This document shows, one piece after another, positions 16,638 through 25,368 of a stretch of 64,000 nucleotides of DNA. A program made the translations under genes and the position numbers. Position 1 is the first letter of the stretch, and every line of letters begins with the position of its first letter. The notes under the pieces are model-generated. The model did no database searches. It saw only the letters and a program-made list of their open reading frames with translations, and was not told the DNA's origin. Where the stretch lies: positions 1 to 64,000 of the forward strand of contig CAMDKK010000010.1 in assembly GCA_945901045.1 (NCBI GenBank), in the 5' to 3' direction. The DNA is from Limnohabitans sp. Rim8 (GTDB lineage: Bacteria; Pseudomonadota; Gammaproteobacteria; Burkholderiales; Burkholderiaceae_C).

Positions 16638-18020
16638 TCATGCAGGTACTTCTTCGGCATGCAGTGGCATGCCCAGTTCGCGCAGCGCCGCCTGCACCTT
16701 TGCGATCGAAACCTGGCGCACCGAAACACCCTCTTCCACCGCGATGGCCGCTGCGACACCAGCGGCCTGGCCGGTGGCCATGCAGGCCGGCATGTTGCGT
16801 GAACGTGCATGCGCCTCGTGGTCAGCCGAAATGCAGCGGCCCGCAACCAGGAGTTGTTCGACACCTTGCGGCAGCAGGCAACGGTACGGAATCTCGTACG
16901 GCGGCATGCTCTGGAAATCGACGTCGCCGCCCTTCGGGTCATGGATATCCAGCGCCGAATTGTCTGCGGCGATGGTGTCTTCGAAGCGGGTCTCGCCGCG
17001 CGAGTCCGGACCGGTCAGCGTGTATTCCCCCAGGATGTGGCGCGTCTCGCGCACGCCGAGAATGGGCGATACCTGCCCGAGACGGGCCGCCTCGAAGCCC
17101 GGGACGCGTTCCTTCAGGAAGCGGCATACGCCCTCGATCTGGCGGTAGCACTCCAGTATGGCGCCAGTGAACTCCTTGGGAGAAAACACATCCACGCCGA
17201 GCACGCGGGTGGCGTTCACGTACATCTGGCCATCGGCAGTCTTGAGGGTGATGTTGTCGCGTTGCAACTTCACGCCGGTCTCCTCCTGGAAGCGACGCAA
17301 CATACCGTTGAAGCCCGTCAGCCAAAGTCCATAAGAGAGGCCGGCCTCGTCAGGAGGAATGGCGCGCGCCGGAATGTCATCGCAGGTACGAGCCCATTCG
17401 GCCAGCCGGTTCAGGTCGACGTTCTTCATGATGAAATACATCGACACAGGTTGCATCTTCGCATCGGCCCCGCCGGAGCCCATCACGAAGGGGGCCTTGG
17501 CCTTGGCCGCAATGTCGGCGTCGGCAGAGCAGTCGATCAGCACCTTGGCGCCGACGAACTGGCGTCCGCCTTTGCCTTCGATGATCACGCCGGTCACTGC
17601 ACCATTCTCGACAACCGGTGCTGAAACGAAGGTCTCGAAAAGGATCTGCACGCCGGCCTCCACGCACAGGCGCGTGAGCAGCATCTTCATGATCTCCGGG
17701 TCGGTTGGCGACGCAATTTTGACGCCGCCGGTCTTGGTCGTCGCCATGTAGTCGGCACCGGCGCCGCCGACGCTGCGAGCGAGGTTCCAGATCTCCAGCG
17801 GTATGCCGCCGATGATGGCGCCTGAGGGCTTGGTGTTCAGCCCCAACGTGAGGATACCGCCGAGGGAGCCAAAGCGTTCGATGAGCACCACTTTGCTGCC
17901 ACGCCGAGCCGCAGCGATGGCTGCGATGGGCCCGGTCGTGCCGCCTCCGACGACGACGAGATCGGCTTCCATCAGCACCGGGATCTCACGCGCTGGCTCA
18001 TTGATTGTTGTTCTGGTCAT
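16638..18020 (-). CDS. FAD-dependent oxidoreductase (FAD_oxidored family)
   Basis: This 460-residue flavoprotein starts with a Rossmann FAD-binding motif, ADLVVVGGGTTGPIAAIAAARRGSKVVLIE, and continues with FGSLGGILTLGLNTKPSG, typical of the FAD_oxidored (PF12831-like) family. A late segment, EQLLVAGRCISADHEAHARSRNMPACMATGQAAGVAAAIA, closes the FAD domain. The ATG at 18020 is preceded by AAGGAA, and sequence upstream of it looks non-coding. It sits between a Bug receptor and an epoxide hydrolase gene in one apparent operon opposite a GntR regulator. The substrate is unknown; a soluble dehydrogenase acting on the imported compound is a reasonable guess. Confidence 0.88.
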   Translation of the reverse strand: MTRTTINEPAREIPVLMEADLVVVGGGTTGPIAAIAAARRGSKVVLIERFGSLGGILTLGLNTKPSGAIIGGIPLEIWNLARSVGGAGADYMATTKTGGVKIASPTDPEIMKMLLTRLCVEAGVQILFETFVSAPVVENGAVTGVIIEGKGGRQFVGAKVLIDCSADADIAAKAKAPFVMGSGGADAKMQPVSMYFIMKNVDLNRLAEWARTCDDIPARAIPPDEAGLSYGLWLTGFNGMLRRFQEETGVKLQRDNITLKTADGQMYVNATRVLGVDVFSPKEFTGAILECYRQIEGVCRFLKERVPGFEAARLGQVSPILGVRETRHILGEYTLTGPDSRGETRFEDTIAADNSALDIHDPKGGDVDFQSMPPYEIPYRCLLPQGVEQLLVAGRCISADHEAHARSRNMPACMATGQAAGVAAAIAVEEGVSVRQVSIAKVQAALRELGMPLHAEEVPA

Positions 18021-18051
18021 TGTGTTTCCTTCTTTAATGTTCCGCCCGGAC

Positions 18052-19023
18052 TCACTCTGCGCGTGCACCGGATTCCTTGATGGCTTTGGCCCACTTGGCA
18101 ATTTCGCTGCGGTTCCACGCCGCGAACTGCTCTGGCGTATTACCAACCACCTCGGCGCCCAGTGCACCGAGCTTCTCCTTGATCTCCGGCATGCGCAGCA
18201 CGGCGACCAGGTCGGTGTGAATCTTGTCGACAATGGGTTGCGGCGTGCCGGTCGGCACCAGCGCCCCGATCCAGGACACGGCCTCGAATCCTGGCAACCC
18301 AGATTCAGCCATGGTGGGCACGTCCGGCAGCGAGGCTGAACGCTTCGCGCTGGTGACCGCCAGGGGCTTGAGTCGCCCGGACTTGACGTGGTTGGTCACA
18401 GCCACGATGTTGTCCCACATCAGCGAGACCTGACCGCTGAACAGGTCGGTATAAGCGGCCGGCGTGCCCTTGTAAGCCACATGGATCAACTGGGTGCGGG
18501 TCTCGGCCTTGAACATCTCACCGGCCAGGTGGTTGGACGTTCCTACGCCTCCCGAGCCGAAGTTGAGCTTGTCGGGATTCGCCTTCGCGTAGTCGGTCAG
18601 CTCCTTGACGTTCTTTGCCGGGAGCGACGGGTTTGCCACCAGTACCAGCGGCGTCGTAGCCACAAGGGTGATCGGTGTGAAGTCCTTCAGGTAGTCATAG
18701 TTCAGCTTGCTGTAAAGGGTTGTGCTGATCGCATTGGCCACGGTTCCGAAGAAGATGGTGTAGCCGTCGTTCGGGGCCCGCGCCGCGGCTTCAGTGCCGA
18801 GATTGCCACCGGCTCCGGGCCTGTTCTCGATCACCACCGACTGGCCCCATTTCTCCGACAGCTTCTGGCCGACAGCGCGGGCGACCACGTCCGTAGCGCT
18901 TGCCGCCGGAAAGCCAAAGGTGATTTTCACCGGTTTCGTAGGCCACTGCACTGGGTCAGCGGCAAGGGCGGTGAACGCAGCCGACGCGGCGACGATCGAA
19001 AAGATCAATTTCTTCACTGTCAT
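18052..19023 (-). CDS. Bug/TctC-family periplasmic solute-binding receptor
   Basis: This 323-residue receptor has a signal peptide (KKLIFSIVAASAAFTALAADP). Bug-family landmarks follow: KPVKITFGFPAASATDVVAR, the VIENRPGAGGN loop, IHVAYKGTPAAYTDL and a C-terminal ALVPTGTPQPIVDKI segment. The ATG at 19023 has AAGGA upstream at good spacing. It is the first gene of an operon with the FAD oxidoreductase and epoxide hydrolase, transcribed from a promoter that overlaps the divergent GntR gene's promoter. No TctAB genes are present, so it either works with a distant transporter or acts as a signalling receptor. Confidence 0.92.
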   Translation of the reverse strand: MTVKKLIFSIVAASAAFTALAADPVQWPTKPVKITFGFPAASATDVVARAVGQKLSEKWGQSVVIENRPGAGGNLGTEAAARAPNDGYTIFFGTVANAISTTLYSKLNYDYLKDFTPITLVATTPLVLVANPSLPAKNVKELTDYAKANPDKLNFGSGGVGTSNHLAGEMFKAETRTQLIHVAYKGTPAAYTDLFSGQVSLMWDNIVAVTNHVKSGRLKPLAVTSAKRSASLPDVPTMAESGLPGFEAVSWIGALVPTGTPQPIVDKIHTDLVAVLRMPEIKEKLGALGAEVVGNTPEQFAAWNRSEIAKWAKAIKESGARAE

Positions 19024-19054
19024 GAGGGTTTCCTTAGGTGAGCTGTTCACGGTG

Positions 19055-19083
19055 TTGATGCTGAAATACTACAGTGCTATAGA
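19055..19083 (+). promoter_or_regulatory. candidate sigma-70 promoter of the GntR-UTRA gene
   Basis: A -35-like TTGATG (19055-19060) and a -10-like TATAGA (19078-19083) are separated by exactly 17 bases and point towards the regulator start at 19136. It overlaps the opposing promoter. Confidence 0.6.
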
Positions 19084-19094
19084 GCACATGTCAA
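19066..19094 (-). promoter_or_regulatory. candidate sigma-70 promoter of the Bug/FAD-oxidoreductase operon
   Basis: On the minus strand a perfect TTGACA (19094-19089) and a TAGTAT (19071-19066) are separated by 17 bases and point towards the Bug gene start at 19023. This is the best promoter match I found in the window. Confidence 0.7.
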
Positions 19095-19099
19095 ACATG
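19074..19099. promoter_or_regulatory. two adjoining inverted repeats, candidate GntR operators
   Basis: GTGCT-ATAG-AGCAC (19074-19087) lies inside the spacer of the minus-strand promoter and covers the -10 of the plus-strand promoter. CATGT-CAA-ACATG (19087-19099) spans the minus-strand -35. Both have perfect 5-base arms. A dimeric GntR repressor bound here would block both promoters. Confidence 0.6.
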
Positions 19100-19135
19100 C
19101 AACCGTGGTACGATACATTTCGATGTCGGCCTGAG

Positions 19136-19906
19136 ATGAACCAGAACAGCGTTACCAACCAATTAATCGACCAGTACGCCCGTGCAGTTGTACCCGGCTT
19201 GGCGAAGTATGCACAGCTGCGGGAAACGCTATCGGCGGCTATTCGCGGCGGTCACTGGAAACCCGGCAGCCAGCTGCCTCCCGAGCGTGAACTGGCTCGC
19301 CTCACGCGGTTCAGCCTTGGCACCGTGCAGCGCGCTCTGCGCGACTTGGCCGACGAAGGCCTCCTCGTTCGCACCCAGGGCAGCGGCACCTATGTCGCCG
19401 AGGGTCGTGCCTCTATCGATGCGCCTATCTACCTGCGTTTCTTGGGCAAGGAAGGAGAGCCAAGGTTTCTACCCCTGTTCCCCAAAGTGCTTACGCGCGA
19501 GCGCATCGACGAGCGTGGACCATGGTCGGAATGGCTGCATCCGTCTGGCGGTGCGGTTGTGTGCATCGCGCGGCGGATCAGCGTCAACGCGGAGTTCAAC
19601 CTCTTCAATCGCTTTTACTTCCGCGCGGACGCTTTCCCGGGCATCGCAGCGGCGCCCCTAGAGACGCTCGACGGTGCCAACCTCAAGCAACTGCTCAGTG
19701 GGGAAAGCAACATGCTGGTGACCGAAATGCGTCAGCGCATCTCCTTTGTCAAGTTCTCCCAGGTCGCTGCGGGCGCTGCGGGCGTCAAGTCAGGCACGGG
19801 TGGTATGTTGCTGCAAAGCGCGGCGTTCGCGGGCCGTGAACCGCTCTACTACCTCGAGTCGTTCATCCCACCAAACAATCGGCGCTTAGACGTGTCCGCA
19901 TCCTGA
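19136..19906 (+). CDS. GntR-family regulator with UTRA ligand domain (HutC type)
   Basis: The 256-residue protein has an N-terminal winged helix-turn-helix. It shows LRETLSAAIRGGHWKPGSQLPPERELAR, then LGTVQRALRDLADEGLLVRTQGSGTYVAEG, which is the GntR signature. A C-terminal UTRA domain follows (IARRISVNAEFNLFNRFYFRAD, ending at YYLESFIPPNNRRLD). UTRA domains bind small metabolites and release the repressor from DNA. The ATG at 19136 opens the conserved domain, and upstream in-frame codons lie in the promoter region. It is divergent from the Bug/FAD oxidoreductase/epoxide hydrolase operon, with overlapping promoters and inverted repeats between them, so it is very probably their repressor and self-regulated. 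Confidence 0.9.
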   Translation: MNQNSVTNQLIDQYARAVVPGLAKYAQLRETLSAAIRGGHWKPGSQLPPERELARLTRFSLGTVQRALRDLADEGLLVRTQGSGTYVAEGRASIDAPIYLRFLGKEGEPRFLPLFPKVLTRERIDERGPWSEWLHPSGGAVVCIARRISVNAEFNLFNRFYFRADAFPGIAAAPLETLDGANLKQLLSGESNMLVTEMRQRISFVKFSQVAAGAAGVKSGTGGMLLQSAAFAGREPLYYLESFIPPNNRRLDVSAS

Positions 19907-20406
19907 CGTCGTTAAAGGGCTTGGGAAACTTTTTCGTGCGAGGCCCACGTCCCTCATTACGATCACCGTGACTTAGCGGTCAATGACGATCGACAGCTAC
20001 TCGATTGTGAACGCACGCAGAATCGTTTCCGTCCCTTACATCAACAGTAACGTGCATTTCTCGCCAGAAATGAGGAGCCCCGGCAGGCTTGACAGCCGCC
20101 GTTTCATAACAACTAACTCGCTGCTGCACTGCGCGCCGCTGCTCAGTCCAGCGACATCCTGGCACGGCTGATCGGTTAATTTTTGGCGTGGCAATGGGGT
20201 CAACCGCTGATCGTCAACAACTCAAACTTCTCAAAATTTCGTGACTCGTCAATTCAATGCGCGATTAACAGTTAGATCCATAGTCAAAATCATAGCTATT
20301 GCCAAGTGCAGCTGCTCGAAAAGCCTTGGTTATGCGTTCGGTTTTGTGCCTACGTTGCTCATTATTTAAGGCAAACACGGCCTCAGTTTGACTCGCTAAT
20401 CAACGC
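19907..20406. other. 500-bp stretch without a convincing gene
   Basis: Overlapping 61-62-residue frames occur on both strands around 19980-20171, with no recognisable motif. The remaining DNA is moderately AT-rich. No tRNA-like structure, strong terminator or repeat was seen. It separates the GntR gene from the end of a convergent spermidine-synthase-like gene. Confidence 0.45.
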
Positions 20407-22611
20407 TCACCGGACAATCGGCGCAATGCTGCTGAACTGGTCCGTCCACAATCTCAAACCCGGTTGGTCGTAAGGCTCGGATCTGAGCAAAAGACCCTGC
20501 TCGTCCTGGACTTCGCGATTGACCGATGGGTACGCCTTCAGGTAGGCTTGGTCCTTCGTCATGATGAAATGCAAATTCCTTCTTACGTTGCGCACCTCAT
20601 CCAAGGCCTGGTATTTATGCCGGTAGGCGATACCCAAAACCTCGGCTTGGGCTTTCACAATGGGGTACAGGTTCAAATAAGCATTGGTGATGTTGATCGC
20701 GATGTGACCATCGGGCTTCAGATGATCGCGGTAAATCTGAAATGCCTCACGGGTCAACAAGTGGATGGGCACCGATCCGCCTGTGAAAGCGTCCAGCACA
20801 ATCACGTCGTACAACTTGTCTTTGGGCAATTGCTCCATGCGCAACCGGGCATCACCCAACACAATATTTTGCTCACCCGCTTTACAGGTCGACAAGTTGT
20901 CAAACCACCCCTGCGCAATCCGCACGGCCGCAGGGTTGATTTCATAAAAGTCATAGGCATCGGCTTGGCGTGCATAGTTGGCCAAGGTGCCAGCACCCAA
21001 ACCAATCAAGGCTACCGAAAGCGACGGTTTTTGGTCCATGGCCCACAGCAAAGTCTCTCCGATACCACTGTCTCGTGCATAGTAGGTGGTCGGCACATGA
21101 CGCAGCGCGTCAGAAAGAAACTGCTGACCATGGGTCACATTGCCGCTGAAAAAAATCCGGTCATTGCGCTCGGGCTCCAATACAAACCGCCGCTCCTTCA
21201 CGGACACAGTGCCATAAAAATTTCGGACTTGTTCGAGCACAACTTCGGTTCGGTCGTCCATTCGGACATCACGCCAAGACCACGGGTTTTGCATGGCGTA
21301 CAACAAAGCCACCATGACCACTGCCGTCAAAGCACCCGCGGCATGACGTACACGACCACGGGATTGCCCCTCAAAGCGAAACAAGACATGGCAAGCCAAC
21401 AAGGCCACCAGGACCAAGGCCATCAACCACTCGTGGTAATCGTCAAAAAATTGGGTGGCCACGAGGGTCACAAACAAGCCCCCGCATGCCCCCCCAATCG
21501 ACATGCACAGGTAAAACTCGGTCAACCGACGCGTATCCACCGGCCTGCGGCGGTAAAGTTCGCCATGGCACAGCATGCACACCGCAAACAACAAAGCGTA
21601 ATGCGACCAACGCACTTCATTGACGCCATAGTCCCACTCGATACCGAGCCAACTCGGTATGTCGCTCAAGCCTGAAGTCGCCAGCAACAAAACCAGCGTG
21701 AGGAACGCAAACAACTTGGGGCGGTACCACCGGGGGTGGTCAAAAGTCAGAATGAAAGTGACCAAATACAAGCCCAGCGTCGACACCCAAAGTCTTGGCT
21801 CGGGTGCCACATCGTGGCTGATCTGATCGGTGGCCGCAATGAAAACCAATGAGGCCAATGCCGGCAAGGCCACCCAGGATATGCGCTGGGCCCACGAAGG
21901 TTTCTGCACGCTGGCTGCTTCCCCTTGCAGGGGTGGCACACCATCTGCGTCATCTGGTTGAACTACGCCGACGGGAGAATTGTTTTGCCACGCGCCCAAA
22001 GCCAACGGCAAACACAGCAAGGCAAACACCCAAAATCCAGCGGTCCAAAGTCGCCCCATTTCCTGCTGCTCCAGCCAAGGCTCCAGCACGTACGGAAAAG
22101 ACAAAAGAGCCAAGAAGGAACCCACATTGGACAAAGCGTACAAACGGAAAACCGATGAGGCGTGTGCCGTGCTGGTGAACCAGTGCTGAACCAAAGGCCC
22201 GGTGGTTGCCAAACAAAAATACGGCAAGCCCACACTGGCCCCCAAAATCAGCAGTACCTGAAAGACTGGAGAATCAGGTGAATCAGGCCGAAGTTCTGCC
22301 TCGGGCAGCACTCTGGCAGCCAACAAGGCCGCCAGCACCAGCAAGACCACATGGATTTGCGCCTGGGTTTTACGGGAGGGCAAGGCGGCCAAAGCATGCG
22401 CATACAGGTAGCCCAAGCACAACAGGGTTTGGAAAAACAGCATGGCCGTGGTCCAAACTGCGGGACTGCCGCCAAACCATGGCAGGATTTGTTTGCTCAG
22501 CAGGGGCTGAACCTGAAACAACAAAAAAGCGCTCGTGAATATCGTCAGTGCGAATGGCAAGAAACTCCACGGATTGGGAGATTGCTCTTTTGGGGGATGG
22601 GTCGTGATCAC
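20407..22611 (-). CDS. membrane-fused spermidine synthase-like protein
   Basis: This 734-residue protein has an N-terminal membrane half (about residues 15-420, roughly a dozen hydrophobic helices starting FLPFALTIFTSAFLLFQVQPLLSK) and a soluble C-terminal half with a spermidine synthase fold. The methyltransferase-like motif VALIGLGAGTLANYARQADAYDFYEINP would bind decarboxylated AdoMet or AdoMet, and VIVLDAFTGGSVPIHLLTREAF is the region holding the catalytic Asp in true SpeE. Such fusions are common in bacteria, but their product is rarely proven. The gene starts with GTG at 22611 without a clear ribosome site. It stands alone. Confidence 0.88.
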   Translation of the reverse strand: MITTHPPKEQSPNPWSFLPFALTIFTSAFLLFQVQPLLSKQILPWFGGSPAVWTTAMLFFQTLLCLGYLYAHALAALPSRKTQAQIHVVLLVLAALLAARVLPEAELRPDSPDSPVFQVLLILGASVGLPYFCLATTGPLVQHWFTSTAHASSVFRLYALSNVGSFLALLSFPYVLEPWLEQQEMGRLWTAGFWVFALLCLPLALGAWQNNSPVGVVQPDDADGVPPLQGEAASVQKPSWAQRISWVALPALASLVFIAATDQISHDVAPEPRLWVSTLGLYLVTFILTFDHPRWYRPKLFAFLTLVLLLATSGLSDIPSWLGIEWDYGVNEVRWSHYALLFAVCMLCHGELYRRRPVDTRRLTEFYLCMSIGGACGGLFVTLVATQFFDDYHEWLMALVLVALLACHVLFRFEGQSRGRVRHAAGALTAVVMVALLYAMQNPWSWRDVRMDDRTEVVLEQVRNFYGTVSVKERRFVLEPERNDRIFFSGNVTHGQQFLSDALRHVPTTYYARDSGIGETLLWAMDQKPSLSVALIGLGAGTLANYARQADAYDFYEINPAAVRIAQGWFDNLSTCKAGEQNIVLGDARLRMEQLPKDKLYDVIVLDAFTGGSVPIHLLTREAFQIYRDHLKPDGHIAINITNAYLNLYPIVKAQAEVLGIAYRHKYQALDEVRNVRRNLHFIMTKDQAYLKAYPSVNREVQDEQGLLLRSEPYDQPGLRLWTDQFSSIAPIVR

Positions 22612-23421
22612 GCTTTGACTGGAGGCTCTGAATTAATGTGTGTAAGTTCTAGCGGCCCCCCTCTTGCTTGAGGAACCGTCTCTTGGGTGCTCAGTTGGAT
22701 CGTACCAAACTTCAAACTCTTCTGAACTGCCGTTAATTAGGCGCTTGATAAATTTTGCTTCGTCCTTTCCAAAGGACACCTGTTCACAAACTGTGAAAAA
22801 ACAAACTTTCATTAAAGGAAGATTACCGAAGACGCAGAAGGCCTGGCTTTTGAAAACGTGCCAGCAACTCTTGCTTCACGGAACACGTCAGTGCGATCTG
22901 TCACCGAATTGAAACTCGCCCCAATTACAGTGTCTATGAAACAGTGCGAACCACTGTCAATGAGGTTAGCAGCCTGTTGCATTTCACCCGTTGGTTGATG
23001 AAAGGCGTTTCCCAAATGAACATTCGGCCTGTCACCCTGGCAGCATCTGATGCTGTCCTGTTGAGCGCTTGGGGTGGCGATTCAGCCGTCACTGCAATGA
23101 TTCCCCCCACCGCAGCTTACCCCTCCAACGATGGCAACACCCGCTTATGGGCAGTGGGAGGTTCTGGAACAGCGGGTTATTTGCATACGTATACCCTTGG
23201 CTGTTGAGCGCATGCTGTTGTTGGGCAAAGAGAGAAATTACAATGGTTTTTGGCGATCTGACCCTGCGCTCTTGCTTGTGAAAGCCGGGCGCTTAATCGA
23301 TGCGCAAAATGAATTCAAAAAGGCATTGCGAGAAACCATGGACATTGAGACTGCGGCTGTATCTGAATTGAGCTTGAAAATCAATCGACAACTGGCGCCG
23401 TTGAAATAAGGCGTGTCGGGC
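22612..23421. other. 810-bp gene-poor stretch with possible decayed coding sequence
   Basis: No intact gene is convincing. Two overlapping plus-strand frames, 22944-23207 and 23131-23409, could together represent one frameshifted gene. The second ends with a helical, coding-like stretch (LLLVKAGRLIDAQNEFKKAL, then RETMDIETAAVSELSLKINRQ) reminiscent of the C-terminus of a polytopic ligase or a TPR-like helix pair. I cannot name a family. The 22700-22930 part is AT-rich compared with its flanks. Confidence 0.35.
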
Positions 23422-24267
23422 ATGACCAACCTACATTCACCCCACCCAGTGGCCTTGATCACCGGCGCCAACGTAGGCATTGGTCGGGTTACAGCCATAG
23501 CCTTGGCCACATCGGGCTACCAAGTGGTTATTGCGGGCAGATCGCTTGAGCGCACCCAAGCCGTGTTGAACGAAATTCAAGCGCTACCGAACAGCATACC
23601 CGCCATTTTTATCCCCTTGAACCTGGCGAGTTTGGCTTCTGTGCGCGAATGTGTGCGTCAATTTTTGGACTTGAATTTGCCGCTGCACCTGCTGATTAAC
23701 AATGCAGGTGTTGCTGGCCTTCGAGGCCTGACTGAAGACGGCTTTGAAATGATGTTTGGCGTCAACCATCTGGGACATTTTTTACTCACTCAATTGCTTG
23801 AGCCACACCTGCATGCGAGCGGGCAGACAAGGGTCATCACGGTCTCAAGCCGGGCGCACAAGCGCACACCCGGCTGGGATTGGGCGGACTTGCAAAGACC
23901 TACGCGCAGTTGGACGGGGATTCGCGAATACGCCAATTCCAAATTGGCCAATTTACTCTTCAGCGCAGAACTGGCAAGACGCAACCAAGGCACAGGTTTA
24001 TCTTGTTATTCACTGCATCCTGGCATTGTGGACACCGAAATTTGGCGGGCCCTGCCCTCTTGGGCCCGTCCCTTGTTGCGTTTGCGTGGCTTGATCTCAG
24101 CGCAAGAAGGCGCCCAAACCACTTTGCATTGCGCCCTGTATGCGCCGCATCATGAATCTGGTTTGTATTATTCGAACAGCACCCCTATACAACCCGCGTT
24201 GCTGGGGCAAAACGCTGAACTGGCCTCACAACTGTGGGCGCACAGCACCCAATGGGCAGGTCTTTGA
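23422..24267 (+). CDS. short-chain dehydrogenase/reductase (retinol dehydrogenase-like)
   Basis: This 281-residue classical SDR has the cofactor motif TGANVGIG near the N-terminus, then AGRSLERTQ, which has the Arg that favours NADP(H). The NNAG motif is in LHLLINNAGVAG, the catalytic Ser is in VITVSSRAHKR and the YxxxK pair is in YANSKLANLLFSAELARR. This arrangement matches the retinol dehydrogenase/WW-domain oxidoreductase-like branch, which reduces or oxidises hydrophobic alcohols and carbonyls. A GTG nine bases earlier (23413) is an alternative start. It is followed by a convergent Bug receptor gene. Confidence 0.88.
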   Translation: MTNLHSPHPVALITGANVGIGRVTAIALATSGYQVVIAGRSLERTQAVLNEIQALPNSIPAIFIPLNLASLASVRECVRQFLDLNLPLHLLINNAGVAGLRGLTEDGFEMMFGVNHLGHFLLTQLLEPHLHASGQTRVITVSSRAHKRTPGWDWADLQRPTRSWTGIREYANSKLANLLFSAELARRNQGTGLSCYSLHPGIVDTEIWRALPSWARPLLRLRGLISAQEGAQTTLHCALYAPHHESGLYYSNSTPIQPALLGQNAELASQLWAHSTQWAGL

Positions 24268-24351
24268 TTTGACGGACACCTTTTCGACCTTCTCGTCAAG
24301 CCAAGAAGGGGCCCCGATGGTTCAGAACAGCAACCCAAACCGCCCATCGGT

Positions 24352-25329
24352 TCAGGCATCCACCTGAACTTTGGCTTCTTTGACCACCTTGGCCCACTTT
24401 TGGGTCTCGCTGCGGATGAACTCTGCAAAGCGCTCGGGGGTTCCGCCGCCGTCTTCTGCGCCGTATTGGTCAAATTTTTCCATCACGTCAGACATGGCCA
24501 TGACGCGGTTCATGTCTTCGTTGATGCGTTTGACAAAGGACGGGTTCAGTTTGGCGGGTCCAACAAGACCGTACCAGGTGGTGGCGTCAAAACCCGCAAA
24601 GCCTTGCTCGTCCATGGTGGGTACGTTCGGATGGCCTTTGGCCCGCTTGGTGCGGGTTTGCGCCAGCGCCACCGCCTTGCCACTTTTGACATGCGGGGTG
24701 GCCGAGGTCATGGTCTCAAAACAATATTGCACTTGGCCACCGATCAAATCGATCAACGCCGGACCTGAGCCTTTGTAGGGCACGTGCAGCGCATCGATGC
24801 CGGCACGCAGTTTGAACATTTCGAGTGCCAAATGTTGTGCAGAGCCACCACCAGCGGATGCAAAGCTGATTTGCCCCGGGCTGCGTTTGCACAAGGCCAC
24901 CAAATCTTTGACCGTCTTGGCGGCTTGGTTTTCATTGCAAATCAGCAAATTGGGGGTCACGCCCACCAGGCCAATGGGCGTGAAGTCGCGCTCTACGTTG
25001 TAGCCCAATTTGGGCTGCAAGCTGGTGGCCAAGGCATGGCTGTTGATGTGGGCCATGAGCAAGGTGTTGCCATCTGCGGGTTGTTTGGCCACGTAGTCGG
25101 CCGCAATCACACCCGCTGCGCCGGCTTTGTTGTCGATCACGATGGTGAGGTTCCACATGGCTTGCAGTTTTTGCGCCAAGACCCGGGCCAGCGCGTCGGT
25201 GCCGCCCCCTGGCGGAAAGCCCACCACGATGCGAATCGGTCCGTTGGGCAAACTCTGCGCTTTGATCATGGGCGCCGCCAAAGTCACTGCGGTGGCTGCA
25301 CTGGCTTGAAGAATCGTTCTGCGTTGCAT
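24352..25329 (-). CDS. Bug/TctC-family periplasmic solute-binding receptor
   Basis: This 325-residue receptor has a signal sequence (RRTILQASAATAVTLAAPMIKAQ) and strong Bug features: GPIRIVVGFPPGGGTDALARVLA, VIDNKAGAAGVIAADYVAKQ, LHVPYKGSGPALIDLIGGQV and WYGLVGPAKLNPSFVKRIN. The start at 25329 follows AAAGGA. It begins about 40 bases after the class V aminotransferase gene on the same strand, so the two are likely one operon; its ligand may be an amino or hydroxy acid used by that enzyme. No membrane partners are encoded nearby. Confidence 0.92.
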   Translation of the reverse strand: MQRRTILQASAATAVTLAAPMIKAQSLPNGPIRIVVGFPPGGGTDALARVLAQKLQAMWNLTIVIDNKAGAAGVIAADYVAKQPADGNTLLMAHINSHALATSLQPKLGYNVERDFTPIGLVGVTPNLLICNENQAAKTVKDLVALCKRSPGQISFASAGGGSAQHLALEMFKLRAGIDALHVPYKGSGPALIDLIGGQVQYCFETMTSATPHVKSGKAVALAQTRTKRAKGHPNVPTMDEQGFAGFDATTWYGLVGPAKLNPSFVKRINEDMNRVMAMSDVMEKFDQYGAEDGGGTPERFAEFIRSETQKWAKVVKEAKVQVDA

Positions 25330-25368
25330 GGTGGTATTTCCTTTAAATTGGAGACCGAGATTTGTCAA

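Noticed and set aside
20464-21675. 403-codon plus-strand frame opposite the spermidine-synthase-like gene
   Set aside because: It is antisense to recognisable membrane and methyltransferase motifs, with no domain of its own.
22634-22669. 11-codon frame behind a GGAGG sequence, possible leader peptide
   Set aside because: The spacing from GGAGG to ATG is 10 bases, no structural gene follows closely, and there is no attenuator-like hairpin.
24268-24351. Two short inverted repeats between the convergent SDR and Bug genes as terminators
   Set aside because: CCTTCT/AGAAGG and CCGATGG/CCATCGG have weak stems, the second has a long loop, and neither is followed by a T-run; chance is not excluded.
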